Of a stretch of DNA of 14,806 nt, positions 1 to 9,717 are shown piece by piece. This DNA comes from Chloromonas sp. AAM2 (taxonomy: Eukaryota; Chlorophyta; Chlorophyceae; Chlamydomonadales; Chlamydomonadaceae). The notes under the pieces are model-generated. The model was not told the origin of the DNA. It made no database searches and saw only the letters and a program-made list of their open reading frames with translations. Position 1 is the stretch's first letter, and the number at the start of each line of letters is the position of its first letter. The stretch covers positions 1 through 14,806 of the forward strand of contig QAXH01000643.1 of the NCBI GenBank assembly GCA_004335635.1. Direction: 5' to 3'. The translations under genes were made by a program, and so were the position numbers.

Positions 1-3000
1 ATGCCTGTATCGTACGTGTACTGCCGTAGCAAAGGGCCCGCCTTGGTAACGGCGCGCAACACAAACAGGTACGCAAAGTACAGGTTCTGCGGGGTAGAGG
101 CATGCAACAACCACCCTCACATGGCCACGCAACAAAGCTCTCCGTCTTTAACCCCCCTGACAGTTGCAATCACGTAATGTGGTATGGAATATCAAATGCT
201 TTAGGAGAGAAAACCCCGCAGGCAAGCACACCGAGGGAAGGACAAACACGCTCCTCTTTCAACTCCTGTAGAAGTTTCCGGAGTGCCGGCAGGAAATCAG
301 CAACGCCGTCGACCCCTGGGCTGAATTCAACCGCTTGATGGTGTGGTCAAATGAATGCCGGAAAGCAAAACCAAGCTAGGCGACATGAACAGAGTCATTT
401 GAGCCCAGCTGCGAAATGCGTGATGCACGCGAGTGTCCATGCTTGTCTACGAGAAACAGCTGTGTGTGGTTAGAACCTCCATCCTTGATTTTGTTGGGGC
501 CCTCTACACTGTTAGGTGTACTCTGAGGTGAAAGCGGGCAAAGCCTTATATGCTGGAATATTAGCCCGAAATACCAGATACTATAGTGTGTTAGTGTGAT
601 ATAGTGTGATTACGGTACATCTCAAGTAAGAGCACAGATGGACTTGGTTTGCTTTGCACTGTTGAGTCTCTGCTCGTTCCATTCTACAGGCGTGTCCCCC
701 TGTGCGCACCTTCACCCTCTGCCTGACTGCGGGTGTGCCCAGCCGCTCCTTGAACACGTCCAGGGAGGGGCCCCACACGCCCTGGCCCTCGTCAAGCAGG
801 TAGTTGGCGGCAATGTGTGTGCTGCAGGCAACAGGGTGTGTGTGTGTGTGTGTGTGTGGCGGGAGTGTGGCACAGCAAGCAGAAGGGTGGTGGAAGCAGA
901 CACTGCCAAGGCAAGCCATGACGCTCAGGCAGCAGCTTCACTTGCTTCCTTGCATTCGACCAGCGGCATTCTACCCACTAGGTTGCACCATCTTTTGAAT
1001 GCCCTGATGTGGCCCCCTGTGTCCCCCGCAGTCCCTCCAAGCAATCTTGCGACATGTTTTCCGTGGCTCCTGGGAACCGCTCCTTCCTCTCAGCAGTCTG
1101 CTGGACACCCCTGCACACTGCCCTGCACCATCAATGGAGCTCTTCCTCCTCCACTGCGGCCAGACACTCCATGGTCCGTGTCCCCCGAACGCCACACATC
1201 CGCTCTGTGGCAGCCCCTCGTCCGGCCCCAACCTGATGGACGTGTGCATGCCGCTGATGAGCCTGTAGAAGAGGCGCTTCTCATGGCAGTCCTGCAGCTG
1301 CGTGAAGCAGCTCTGGTTGTAAATCACGCCCCAGATGCGGTGAGCGTGCTCCCCCTGCAGCGGGAAGGGCAAGAGGACATGGCCCCGGTTTGGTTGCTCT
1401 GCGCTATCAGGACCTAGCCAACTTGACAACCAACCTGCACTGGCCACAACCGCCACTCTCGCCGTGTCATGCCATTCCTTGCCTTGCTGACAGCACCTGC
1501 GTCACCACTGTCGGCTGTTCAGTCCCACATCGCGTTATGATTCCCCATGATAATCCATTGGCATCCCGTGCAGACAATCAAGGGCCACGGCACTCGACAG
1601 CGCCAGGCTTCCCTTGCAATGTCCACGTGTTGCATGGGGGTTGCGCTCAGCCACCCGGCCTCCTTACTTACGCCGACCTGCATCCCCTTTCTTCATACTG
1701 TCCACACTGGTAGCGCCCAGGTTTTCATCACTTGCCTTGGCACCAACTCAATTGTTCTGCCCCCGCCCCACCTTGTAGCCCGTGTATCGCTCCGGGTTGG
1801 CCATGAGATTGATGTAGAGGAACTCCTCATCGTCCTCGCCCTCGGCCATCCAGGGGTTGTCCAGGCCCCGCCACCCCTTGAGGTGCTGGAGCTTGGCCAG
1901 CATGCGCGGCTCCATGCCCCGGTCAACAACACCTGCAGATGCATTGCGACTTGAAGGTCATTTGCAATGGTGCCTGGTGCATGGCATGGCATGGCATGGC
2001 ATGGAGACCACCTGCTCATCGAGCACTTAACTCATGCATGGCATGGTATGAAGTCAGATTTCTATATGCTAAGGTGCTTGTGATCAACCACTTCAATCCG
2101 CAACCTGCTGATGCAAATCCATCACCAACTTACCGTCTGCCTCGGCTGTGCACTGTGCCGAGTTGCAGCCGCCCTCCCTGCCCCCGTCCGCCCGGCTCCC
2201 GCCCTGCCCCGCGCCCGCGGCCACTCCTGGCAAGTTAGTAGCTTTGCAGCTCTGCGAGTGAGCGAGTGAGTGAGCGAGTGAGCGTCCTTTGACATATGGA
2301 GCTGCCGCCAGTCAAACAGAAGATGGCTCAAGCATCCATGTACGACATCATCATACTCGCAATGGCTGGTGCAAAGTCCAAACCTAGTGCCACCTAGTGC
2401 CCATGCAAAGAAGTGCTGGTGAAAAGGTCACGCCCCTGTTTGTTTGCTGTGCGCTGCTGAGCCCTGATGGCTCCTGGAACACTTGAACCCATCGTATAGC
2501 GTGAAAAAGCGCTCCCGATGTAACCACCTTTCAAACCTTGTGATTATCATTTCATTGGGTTTTTGAATTCACCTGTGCCTCAGCCCTGAGCCACGTCTGC
2601 GGCAGCTCATCCGCTTCGCACTCGCACACGCTGCATGCCCGCATGGCGCACATGGAGTCGTCCGGCCACAGGGGACAGTCACACCACAGGTTCACCTGCG
2701 AGGACACATGCAGCGCACGCATGCATGCAGTCACCAACTGTTGCCCATTCACTTCTTGGCCTTCAGCATGACCATGACCAGATACCATATCCTTCCACAT
2801 GCTGGCTGCCACGTGACCGCCATGTCCTGCCTTGATTTGATGCCTACCCTTTTCAGCGCGATAAAAAAACTCAAGGTCAATTGAACCCACTGCCACCGCC
2901 GCGTCCAAGAGCACGGCTGCCATCTGCATATGCACTACACATGCTGCTGCCATGCAACATCCATTGCACACCTTGAAATATCTGAAGAATGGCGTTGCCA

Positions 3001-4314
3001 CCAGCTGCTTGAGTGTGGGCTGCACCACACGCTCGTTGAGTTCATCCACCTCCTGGTAACTGCAGTTACCTGGGAAAACACATGTCCCATGGGAGCCACG
3101 TGACTGAGTGAGACAGTGTGACAGTGTGAGAGGTAAGCTGACAGTTACCAGTTCAGTACCCGTCTAGCTCAAACTCTTCAACCCATTTCAATTGCAGGCC
3201 TCACTGTTACAGGCAAACTTGCGCAAACTCCACTGTCCCAGGCTTGAGTTGCACAAAAGCATAGCCCTGATAATAATAATGATAATAATGATAATGTTAA
3301 TAATAATAATGTTGATAATAATAATGTTAATATTAATAGTATTGATAGTTATCATGGTAATATAGCAACAATAATAAAAGTATAGATAGTAATAATGTGA
3401 TAATAACAACAATAATGATGATAATAACGTGTCTGGATGGAGGCCCAGAAGGCACGGCGGATTCTTGGCAACTCGAGCACCGGGACTGTGCGGAGTTGCT
3501 TAGCCTGGTGTACGGCTTCTTAGTACCCTACAAGGGACTCACAGCAGTCGTCCAGTGAGCCTTGCAGCCTGCATGACGGCAGGGGCAGACTGGGTGGGCT
3601 GACTTCCAGCAGATCGGGCTGGGAGACACCGGCGGGCATGGTCTGCAATATGCATAGCAGAGAGGTAACAGAGGCAGCCTCAGGATAAGCTGGGTGATCA
3701 GTTTGAACATTTATGTCTGGCTTGTGCATTCGTCATGTGACCGCAGCAGAGGTTTGGTTGTAAACAACGGCTATGCCCAGTGCTGGCACCAACACGCCTC
3801 AAAGCAAGCCAGGAGACTCTAGCCAATGTCCAGGACCGCTATGACAGGGAGAAATGGATGAGCATTGCAGGGTTGTGAAGCAAACCAGAACCAGCAAACG
3901 TTGACAGGACTGCAAAAAGCACTGCAGTGCATTGCTCAGACAGCAGCAGATCCATGCTGGAAGGAGAAGGCAAAGTAATAGGTAGAACAGCACAACCTGA
4001 GCACAACCTACACAGGTGGGTGAGCTCAGTGCAGTGCCCACCTGCAGCAGAGCTTGATGCAGCTCAGGTCCAAACGGTGTGCGGTTGGTAGCACCCGGCT
4101 TGGAGCTGCTGGCTGGGTCCTCATCCACCTTGCATTTGTCAGGGGAGGCTGGTGGGCTGTGCTGCCTTGACAACGTTGAGAGCCCATCTCTGAGCACGCC
4201 TGACCCAAAGTCTGTTCCAAGAACGATGGCCAGAAGCACCGCAACACACATTGGGCCAACTAGAGCACTGAGCCTCAGCCCATGGCCGGCTTTTGGGAGT
4301 ACGGCCGCTGTCAT
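1..4314 (-). CDS. ERO1: ERO1, endoplasmic reticulum oxidoreductin (5' nine exons, cut by left edge)
   Basis: FAD-dependent thiol oxidase of the ER that passes electrons from protein disulfide isomerase to oxygen. Exons in transcript order: 4314-4042, 3642-3543, 3069-2972, 2695-2573, 2203-2134, 1932-1772, 1354-1233, 821-710, 86-1. All junctions agree in phase and give 381 residues. Residues 13-37 form a hydrophobic signal anchor; N77 is in an NRT sequon. The family pattern is clear: LDDCCNC near residue 124, FFRYFKVNLW, the shuttle pair C-x4-C (CAMRAC, C173 and C178), DNPW, NPERYTGYK, RIWGVIYNQSC, EKRLFYRLISGMHTSIS, VWGP and KNLYFAYLFVLRAV. R270, T272, W283, S309 and H312 match FAD contacts in human ERO1. 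C291 and C298 match the human regulatory pair C208/C241. The CxxC active site and stop are outside the window. An in-frame stop lies just upstream of the ATG at 4314. The acceptor of the GC-rich exon 5 is the least certain junction; it was chosen because it restores phase. Confidence 0.95.
87..709 (-). other. ERO1 intron 8
   Basis: Intron of 623 nt with a GTGCGC donor and a pyrimidine-rich CCCCGCAG acceptor on the minus strand. It contains short GTGTGATATAGTGTGAT-type imperfect repeats around 588-612. I see no gene in it. Confidence 0.8.
836..858. repeat. (GT)n microsatellite in ERO1 intron 7
   Basis: A run of alternating GT of about 23 nt on the plus strand. In the ERO1 transcript it reads as CA and ends 15 nt before the exon 8 acceptor, so it sits where the pyrimidine tract would normally be. 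Confidence 0.95.
1628..1671 (+). repeat. Dispersed repeat, copy 1 (ERO1 intron 6)
   Basis: Block of about 44 nt beginning TGTTGCATGGGGGTT that recurs in the same orientation at 9883-9926. The first 15 nt are identical and the rest about two-thirds alike with small indels. Probably a fragment of an interspersed element. Confidence 0.6.
1979..2003. repeat. (GCATG)5 tandem repeat in ERO1 intron 5
   Basis: Five perfect tandem copies of GCATG. Related GCATGGCATGG text recurs at about 2034-2045. It lies inside the intron between exons 5 and 6 and has no visible coding role. Confidence 0.95.
2254..2284. repeat. GCGAGTGA-type tandem repeat in ERO1 intron 4
   Basis: Imperfect tandem array of GCGAGTGA/GTGA units in the intron upstream of ERO1 exon 5. 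Confidence 0.9.
3269..3428. repeat. Imperfect ATR trinucleotide tract in ERO1 intron 2
   Basis: About 160 nt built almost wholly from AAT, GAT and AAC units, interrupted and diverged. It stands out sharply from the mixed, GC-richer surroundings. It lies inside the 473-nt intron 2 (3070-3542). Confidence 0.95.
3643..4041 (-). other. ERO1 intron 1
   Basis: Intron of 399 nt with a GTGGGC donor after CTGCAG and an ATATTGCAG acceptor. The exon 1 frame stays open into it and encodes a Leu/Cys-rich hydrophobic stretch, but exon 2 with the conserved LDDCC motif joins in the same phase, so the extension is read as intron. Confidence 0.75.
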
Positions 4315-4806
4315 GGGGCTGAAGGGAAATTGTTTGCCGTGTCCCTAACGGCAACGTGTGCCGGCCGGCCACGAGGTCGTGCAGGTATTGCAGCTGCGAC
4401 AGGCTTGTCTGATTAGCCTCGCAGTTGTGCCACTTTTAGTTCTTCTCACTTCGGAATTTGCACCACCTCAAAAAAGCTGCTAGATGTTTCGAATTGAACA
4501 ACCAGTCCTCACACAGTGAAGGTGGAAAGGTAGAGTGAGTTGTCAGGGCCAACGCAATTCACGCTTGGGCTTGCTCATGCGTCAGCCACCGCTACACGGC
4601 AAGGCTCGTATCGGCACGTGCCAACTGCCAACAGCGGTTCTCAAATTTGGAATGGAATTGTTTGGATTTGGAAAGGGCAAGGCAGGCAATCAAACCGTAC
4701 CTCCTTCTGCTCATCCTCCATCTTACCAGGGCAGGCTACTACTGCATCTGCAAGTGCTTGCACAGCCGCGGGTGGTTGATTGATGAATTGAAGCACAACA
4801 TCTGGC
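4315..4806. promoter_or_regulatory. Divergent promoter interval between ERO1 and the CCDC81-like gene
   Basis: The two start codons face away from each other 492 nt apart, so both promoters and 5' UTRs must lie here. I see no convincing TATA box. An inverted repeat CACGAGGTCGTG (4370-4381) lies 56-67 nt upstream of the ERO1 ATG, next to a GCCGGCCGGCC block. It includes CCACG, the half-site of unfolded-protein-response elements, but no CCAAT or ATTGG partner at the usual spacing, so a UPR role is only a guess. Confidence 0.6.
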
Positions 4807-7800
4807 ATGGATGAGTCGGCCGTGATTGACGGCTGCATATCTCGCCACCAGCACGCATTCTCTGCGGTAAGGCAAGCCGCGGTGATGGTGGGCGCTCATG
4901 CAACACCGTACCTGAGCTCTCACCATATGCATCCAAACCTGCACATATGCTGCCTACCTGACCATGTTAGCATTGCATAAGCTCACCTGACTTGCTGCCA
5001 TGCAGGTGGGCATCACCAGAAAGGCATTTCATGCAGCATGGCAGGCCGTCAAGCTGTGGCTTGAAGCACAATGTGACAGCCGACAAGGGGCCACCATACA
5101 CACCTTCGCGCGGATTGCCTGGCCTCAGGCACGTCCCAGCCAATGCTGCAGCGGCTCTCCGAACAGGTGACTAACACTTGTTAAAGCACCAGGACACGCA
5201 TTAGCATCTCATTGGCTGTACCGGGTGCAGTGTGTGAAAGCAGCAACGTAAAATTGGAAATCCAACGGTCGTACAATCTATACATTTGATGACAGACAGC
5301 ATGTTAACATGCCTGCCAGTGCCTTCCATCGTCGCAGGCCTGTCTTCATCATCCAAGACTCCCTGCTCAAAGCCCATGGCCTGGCAGCAGGTGCAGGGGT
5401 CACACGATCCAACGCCGCCTCGGGTCAAGGGCTGCAGAACAGCGAGCCAGTCAACTTCTCCAGGCTCACTCTCAGGTGCATATTGGAATTGCAAATTGCC
5501 ATGAGATGAGAATGGAATACAGTTCAGTCAATTACTCAGAATTAACAGCCCACCGGGGATTTGATTTGTAGCACATGAGATTCCCACGTACAACAGTTGG
5601 GGAATGCACAACACGCTGAGACTCCTGGTTGTAGCACGGCTTAAACGCAACTGAGCATTGTAACGCATGGTGGGTACCGCAGAAGTTTGCCCACAGCGAT
5701 TCCATTACCCCTTGTATGCACTGCATGCCACACCCTTCAGGTTTGCTCCGTCATTGAGCAAGGACCAGGCGCTAATGGCCACCCGTCACATGCTGGACGA
5801 GCTTGTCAGTTGCATGGCGGCCGGGGCGCACTCAGAGGTCAACTTTGGCGTGGGCACACTCTCCTGCCGGGACCGGCGCATCAGTTTTGCCTTCAAGTCA
5901 GAATACAGTGGAGGTACCAATTCTGCAGCCAATCAGTCTGAGTGGGGAACTGTCAGTCGGCCGCAGACAGCACAAGCAGGGCAGATGGCGCCCTGTGGGG
6001 CTGCTACTCAACCTCGATTGCTGGGACACACAGGGCAGGCTGATGAAAGGAGGAAAGGGCACATGGGCCATGGGACAGCAGGGGACAACATGCCAGGGCA
6101 TGACCGATCTGTACCTCAGGTGGCTCCGGAAGTAGCGCAGCATGGGTGGCCTCGTAAGTATGTAGACAATGAAGTTTGGAAGCTGGATGAGCTCCCAGCC
6201 CATGCTGCCCCACATGCAATCGCCCATGCAGCCATAGACGCCCCAGCTTCACATTCCAGCGCATGCCATGTGCCACGTAGCCCTCCGGCTACCCGCCTCC
6301 ATGCAGTATCGTCAAGTGCTGTTGCTTCGTCTCAGCCACATGCACAGCCACATGCAGCCCCAGCCACTAGGCGCGCCTCAGCTACAGGTAGCTTGGCCTA
6401 CCAACAGCACACAGACATGCTGAAGGCTGGCCAACCTGCGACATTGCCAAGCGCTAAGCTGTCCCATTCTCATGATCGTAAGCCTAACCTTAACCAAGCA
6501 GCTGTAGAATCCAAGGCACCAGAGTCTGCCGCGCAGAGCTCTACGACCTGGGCAGAGGACGTCAGACGCAAGGCAAATCCAGGTTTGCTCCACAGGCCTT
6601 GGAGCGCAATCCAGCACCTGCCATCAGGCAGTCCAGCGGCAGCTGATGCAGGAGCGCTGGCAGCAGCACTTCAGGAGCATGGCAGCACGGCAGCAGGCAA
6701 AACTGGCTACACAGCCGCAGTCCGGCGAGAAGATGCGCCTGCTGCCTTGCAAGAGCAACAGCGTGTGCCCACACCGTTCGCTCTTGCGCAACGAAAACGT
6801 GCAGCTTCGTCCGCTCATGAACCTCACAGTGCAGTAACTGGCCACCAGGCCTCACAAGCTCAGCAAGCCCGCCCGGACACGTCCAAACTCTGGCTCGGCC
6901 GTCAAGAGGTTGAGGCCGAGGCAAGCAGCCAAGTGTGGAGGTGGGTGTGCTTTCTGGTTCCTGTCATGGCTTGAGGCAGGGATCCTGAAGCATGTGCAAA
7001 CCAATCACCTGCAAACTACGACATTTGGTATCCAGCTGTCCTGCTGGTGGTGAGACTGCATTCTGTGCTTATAGATGACGCGCTTACTGTGCACCACAAG
7101 AGCAAGGCCTGTTCTACCTTCTTACATAGTGCCCAGCACTGTCCTTTCCACTGCACTGTACCGCCCACAAAGTGCAGGCCTTGCACCCCGAGCGGTAGTG
7201 TGGCCTGCTCCCTGGCGGGTCTCAGCGTGGCACCCTCTGTGCGCTGCACCAGCTTCGCTAATCGGGACAAGGGGGGCCCAGCGGGCAATGCATGCCCTGC
7301 CCTCAGCAAGTCTGTCCAATTGGTTAGTGTCCTTGACACGCTATCACTGATCAGTTTGAAGACGTCATATGATGCTGGCTGCTACGACCGTTTTCAGAAG
7401 GACTCTGTGAGAATGTCCACACGCAAGATCACGTCTGCCTGTGTGCATGCAGGGTTCCGGGGCATGGGCTGGCATGGAGGCGCCCCCGCCTGCCCCGCTC
7501 TTCCTGCCTAAGAAGGTCATGTACGCCCCGCCATGCACCCTGTCTGAGGGCGGAAAGGTGTTTGGGGGGGGAGGGGTGGGGGGGGCAGGATAACGGGGAA
7601 TTGACAAAAACTGCTTGAACTCGTTTGATTGCTTGATTTCTAACCACATGGGAATAGAATGATTCAAGGGCCATTGTTTGGGAACGGAAAGATGTGGGTG
7701 TGGGGCAGGGTCATCAGAAGTGTCCTGCGACCATTAACATCCAACATGCCCAAAGTGCGCTGAGACCAAGTGCTCATCCATTAGCACTGTTTAGTTCTAA

Positions 7801-9597
7801 AGCCAGGGTCATCAGTCATCATCAGACGGAAAGGGTGGGGCAGCGTGAGGGCGGGGCGTCAAGGAACAAATAGCCTTTCAATCGGCAGAATGACTCAAGA
7901 CATCAAAGCCTAGCCTCGACACACCTTGTGCACACAATGCACACAACTCGCCAGTGTGCAGCTTATATGTTTTTTGCCACAGATTGAGCGCGGTGATGTT
8001 ATGCGACAATTCTATCTGTTATCCTACTGTAGCTTGGTTGCCTCAGAGTGATTTGATTAATTTGATGTGAAAACAGAATGCTGTTACAAGCAGTGGAAGT
8101 TACTCGTCTGACACCATGCTGGTATTCGTGACAAATTGCTGCATACATTTGTTCTGTTCTGTTCGTTTGCTCTGTCTTGTTCTCTCCACTGTATGTCCTG
8201 ATGCGTCCAACGTTTTGTATATGCAGCTTGCCAACACCAAACAGTACGCAGCTGCATTGCTCAAGAGCTACCTAGCGGAGCAGCAGCTCAAAGAGCCGCC
8301 CCCACCGGCCAGCAGCACCAGCCCAACCCAGGGCCGACACGGGACCACTCAGTCAATTACAGCAATGAGTGGCAAGGTGCGGCAAGCATGCATGTATGGC
8401 ACTGGCTGGGCATGGTCAAACACTGGCCACACAACAAACAGTTTACCAGGGGCAGAACGTGCAACCTGCAGAGTGTAAAAGCAGTTTACAGGACGCTGAA
8501 GGTGTAGCGAACAGCCCTTTTTTTTTACCTTGCTACCCTAGCCTAGTCGCCTTGGGTGGGAGGCTGCCGAATCTATGTGACTTGTATATAGTCGCTAGAT
8601 CACTCCAAGGTGTGGCAAGCATACATGCTTGAGCTTGGCTGGGCTGTGGTTTGAGTCCACCTCCTTTGCCTGGCCTGCGTGCCATCGTCTTGTCTTTCAG
8701 CCTGTGTTTGTTTGCTCAGGGCAGGCCAGGGTACATACCTCATCTCGCGTCTTCTGATGGCTTCCCTTTTGTCAACAGATGCGTGGTGCATGGCTTCCAT
8801 GTGGTACGGGGTCAGCTTGCCAGTCAGACCCAGCAGGCTCATTCAACACACGCTGACCGACCCATGCCTCCCGTTACCCAGCAGAGACGGTCCACAAACA
8901 AATGTAGTTGCTTAGTGACACAGGCATGGCCTGGGCATAGCAGCTGAATGTGAGCGAACAGTAGCAGTACCAGTGTTTCACGTCTCATGTTGGCTGTTTT
9001 TCTCTGTCACACAAGCATGCCCGAGTGTGTGTGAGTGGACTGCGTGGCAAACCCCTGGAGGATGCACCGGGGTAATGGACTCCAGGTCTTGTTGGTCGGC
9101 AATGCTGACGTGGGCCTCGTATGCCTGTCCCTGCAGGGCCATCTCCATGTGGCCCCCATGGGCACTCGCTCACGAGCGCGCTTCATGGCGGAGGCGCAGC
9201 GCACATCACAGCACATGGAGCTGCAGCAACAGGTGGGCAGGCGGCTAACGCGCACGTGCCTGGCTGTGGAGGTTGTTGTACGTATGCAGGCTATGGCCGA
9301 TTGCTGCCAGCAGGCAAGTTGGTTGCAACAAATTGAAGTTGGTCCGTGAAGACACGTCATTCAGTGCCCTTGTCCGGTAGCACACCACAGATTGTTTGCT
9401 TGCCATGCTTGCAGATTCTTGTAGAGCGTCAGCAGCACGCCATTCATCAGTGGCTGGAGTCTTCCGTGCCCTCCTCACAAATGCAAAGGCTGGGAAGACA
9501 ATCGCAGGCGGTTGCTCGTCCCGCCACTGCGGGCTTGGTGCAGTACAGTGCATGTGTCAACAGCAAGACACCTATGCCATTGCTATACACCGGATAA
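4807..9597 (+). CDS. CCDC81: CCDC81-like protein with two HU-type domains
   Basis: Exons: 4807-4866, 5006-5166, 5338-5475, 5741-6940, 7178-7322, 7453-7557, 8227-8376, 9137-9232, 9415-9597; all junctions agree in phase, giving about 745 residues with a TAA stop. HU domain 1 starts near residue 21 (KAFHAAWQAVKLWLEAQ, RQGATIHTF) and continues into RPVFIIQDSLLKAHGL. HU domain 2 spans about 110-185 (VNFSRLTLRFAPS, MLDELVSCMAAGAHSEVNFG, VGTLSCRDRRISFAFKSEY). This matches the order in eukaryotic CCDC81, a centriole/centriolar-satellite protein in animals. Residues 190-520 are Ala/His/Gln/Ser-rich and look disordered. Later exons are helical and Gln/Arg-rich (YAAALLKSYLAEQQLKE, RARFMAEAQRTSQHMELQQQ, ILVERQQHAIHQWLE). 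The first exon is the weakest: an in-frame ATG at 5000 with an upstream stop is an alternative start. Extra exons in the 669- and 760-nt introns cannot be excluded. A microtubule-organising role is inferred from family only. Confidence 0.8.
7558..8226 (+). other. Intron between exons 6 and 7 of the CCDC81-like gene
   Basis: A 669-nt interval from the GTGTTT donor to the ATATGCAG acceptor. It opens with a dense G tract (7564-7589) and becomes AT-rich toward the acceptor. I see no secure exon, though one could be hidden here. Confidence 0.6.
7564..7589 (+). other. G-quadruplex-like tract just after a splice donor
   Basis: G8-A-G4-T-G8-CAGG on the plus strand begins 6 nt after the intron start at 7558, so it would be present in the pre-mRNA. 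The run lengths permit a G-quadruplex with very short loops; folding is inferred. Confidence 0.7.
8377..9136 (+). other. Intron between exons 7 and 8 of the CCDC81-like gene
   Basis: A 760-nt interval, GTGCGG donor to CCCTGCAG acceptor. It contains two related 42-nt stretches (8374-8415 and 8608-8650), a T9 tract at 8518-8526, and the exon-like block described separately at 8739-8842. The flanking exons join in phase without any exon from it. Confidence 0.55.
8739..8842 (-). other. Exon-like block, strand uncertain
   Basis: On the minus strand an ATG preceded directly by a stop opens 34 codons (MSLLGLTGKLTPYHMEAMHH, then VDKREAIRRREM) and ends at a strong donor, ATGAG|GTATGT. The peptide is basic and helical and looks coding, but I find no convincing next exon downstream and do not recognise the protein. 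On the plus strand the same DNA, after an acceptor at 8720, reads PHLASSDGFPFVNRCVVHGF, in phase with the preceding CCDC81-like exon but with no good donor. It could be a nested gene, a captured fragment or a missed exon. Confidence 0.35.
9098..9232 (+). repeat. Exon-plus-intron segment duplicated at 14139-14264 (source copy)
   Basis: The last 39 nt of an intron plus the complete exon 9137-9232 of the CCDC81-like gene. A diverged second copy lies about 5 kb downstream on the same strand. This copy keeps its acceptor, reading frame and GTGGGC donor. Confidence 0.8.
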
Positions 9598-9717
9598 CAG
9601 AAGCGGTCAACTGTTTCCTTCGTATTGTTGTCAACTGCACCTAGCCATACCCTCGAGTAACGCATCGCTGGCTCTGCAGCAACACATCGTGGGTCTGGTA
9701 TGAAGGAAGGCCACATG

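Noticed and set aside
276..1354. Unusually short spacing of the two regulatory cysteines in ERO1 compared with human (C291 and C298)
   Set aside because: A short spacer between these cysteines is, to my knowledge, also seen in plant ERO1 proteins, so it is not novel.
638..1417. Plus-strand open frame of 259 codons
   Set aside because: It is antisense to ERO1 exons 7 and 8 and their introns. The minus strand carries the conserved ERO1 motifs, and the plus-strand peptide is low-complexity Cys/Pro/His text.
1979..2284. Direct repeats considered as a CRISPR array
   Set aside because: The repeat units are only 5-8 nt and contiguous, without spacers, and the DNA is eukaryotic.
3429..3542. Plus-strand frame ELLSLVYGFLVPYKG next to the ATR tract, possibly a transposon ORF
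   Set aside because: Too short, it runs antisense into ERO1 exon 2, and there is no recognisable transposon motif.
3799..4041. Leu/Cys-rich hydrophobic continuation of ERO1 exon 1
   Set aside because: The GTGGGC donor at 4041 joins in phase to the exon with the LDDCC motif. The hydrophobic stretch is intron read-through.
5006..5166. Minus-strand reading VYGGPLSAVTLCFKP that appears to splice in phase to the 4701-4861 block
   Set aside because: It is antisense to the HU domain 1 exon, which matches the CCDC81 family. Phase agreement over two junctions is plausible by chance.
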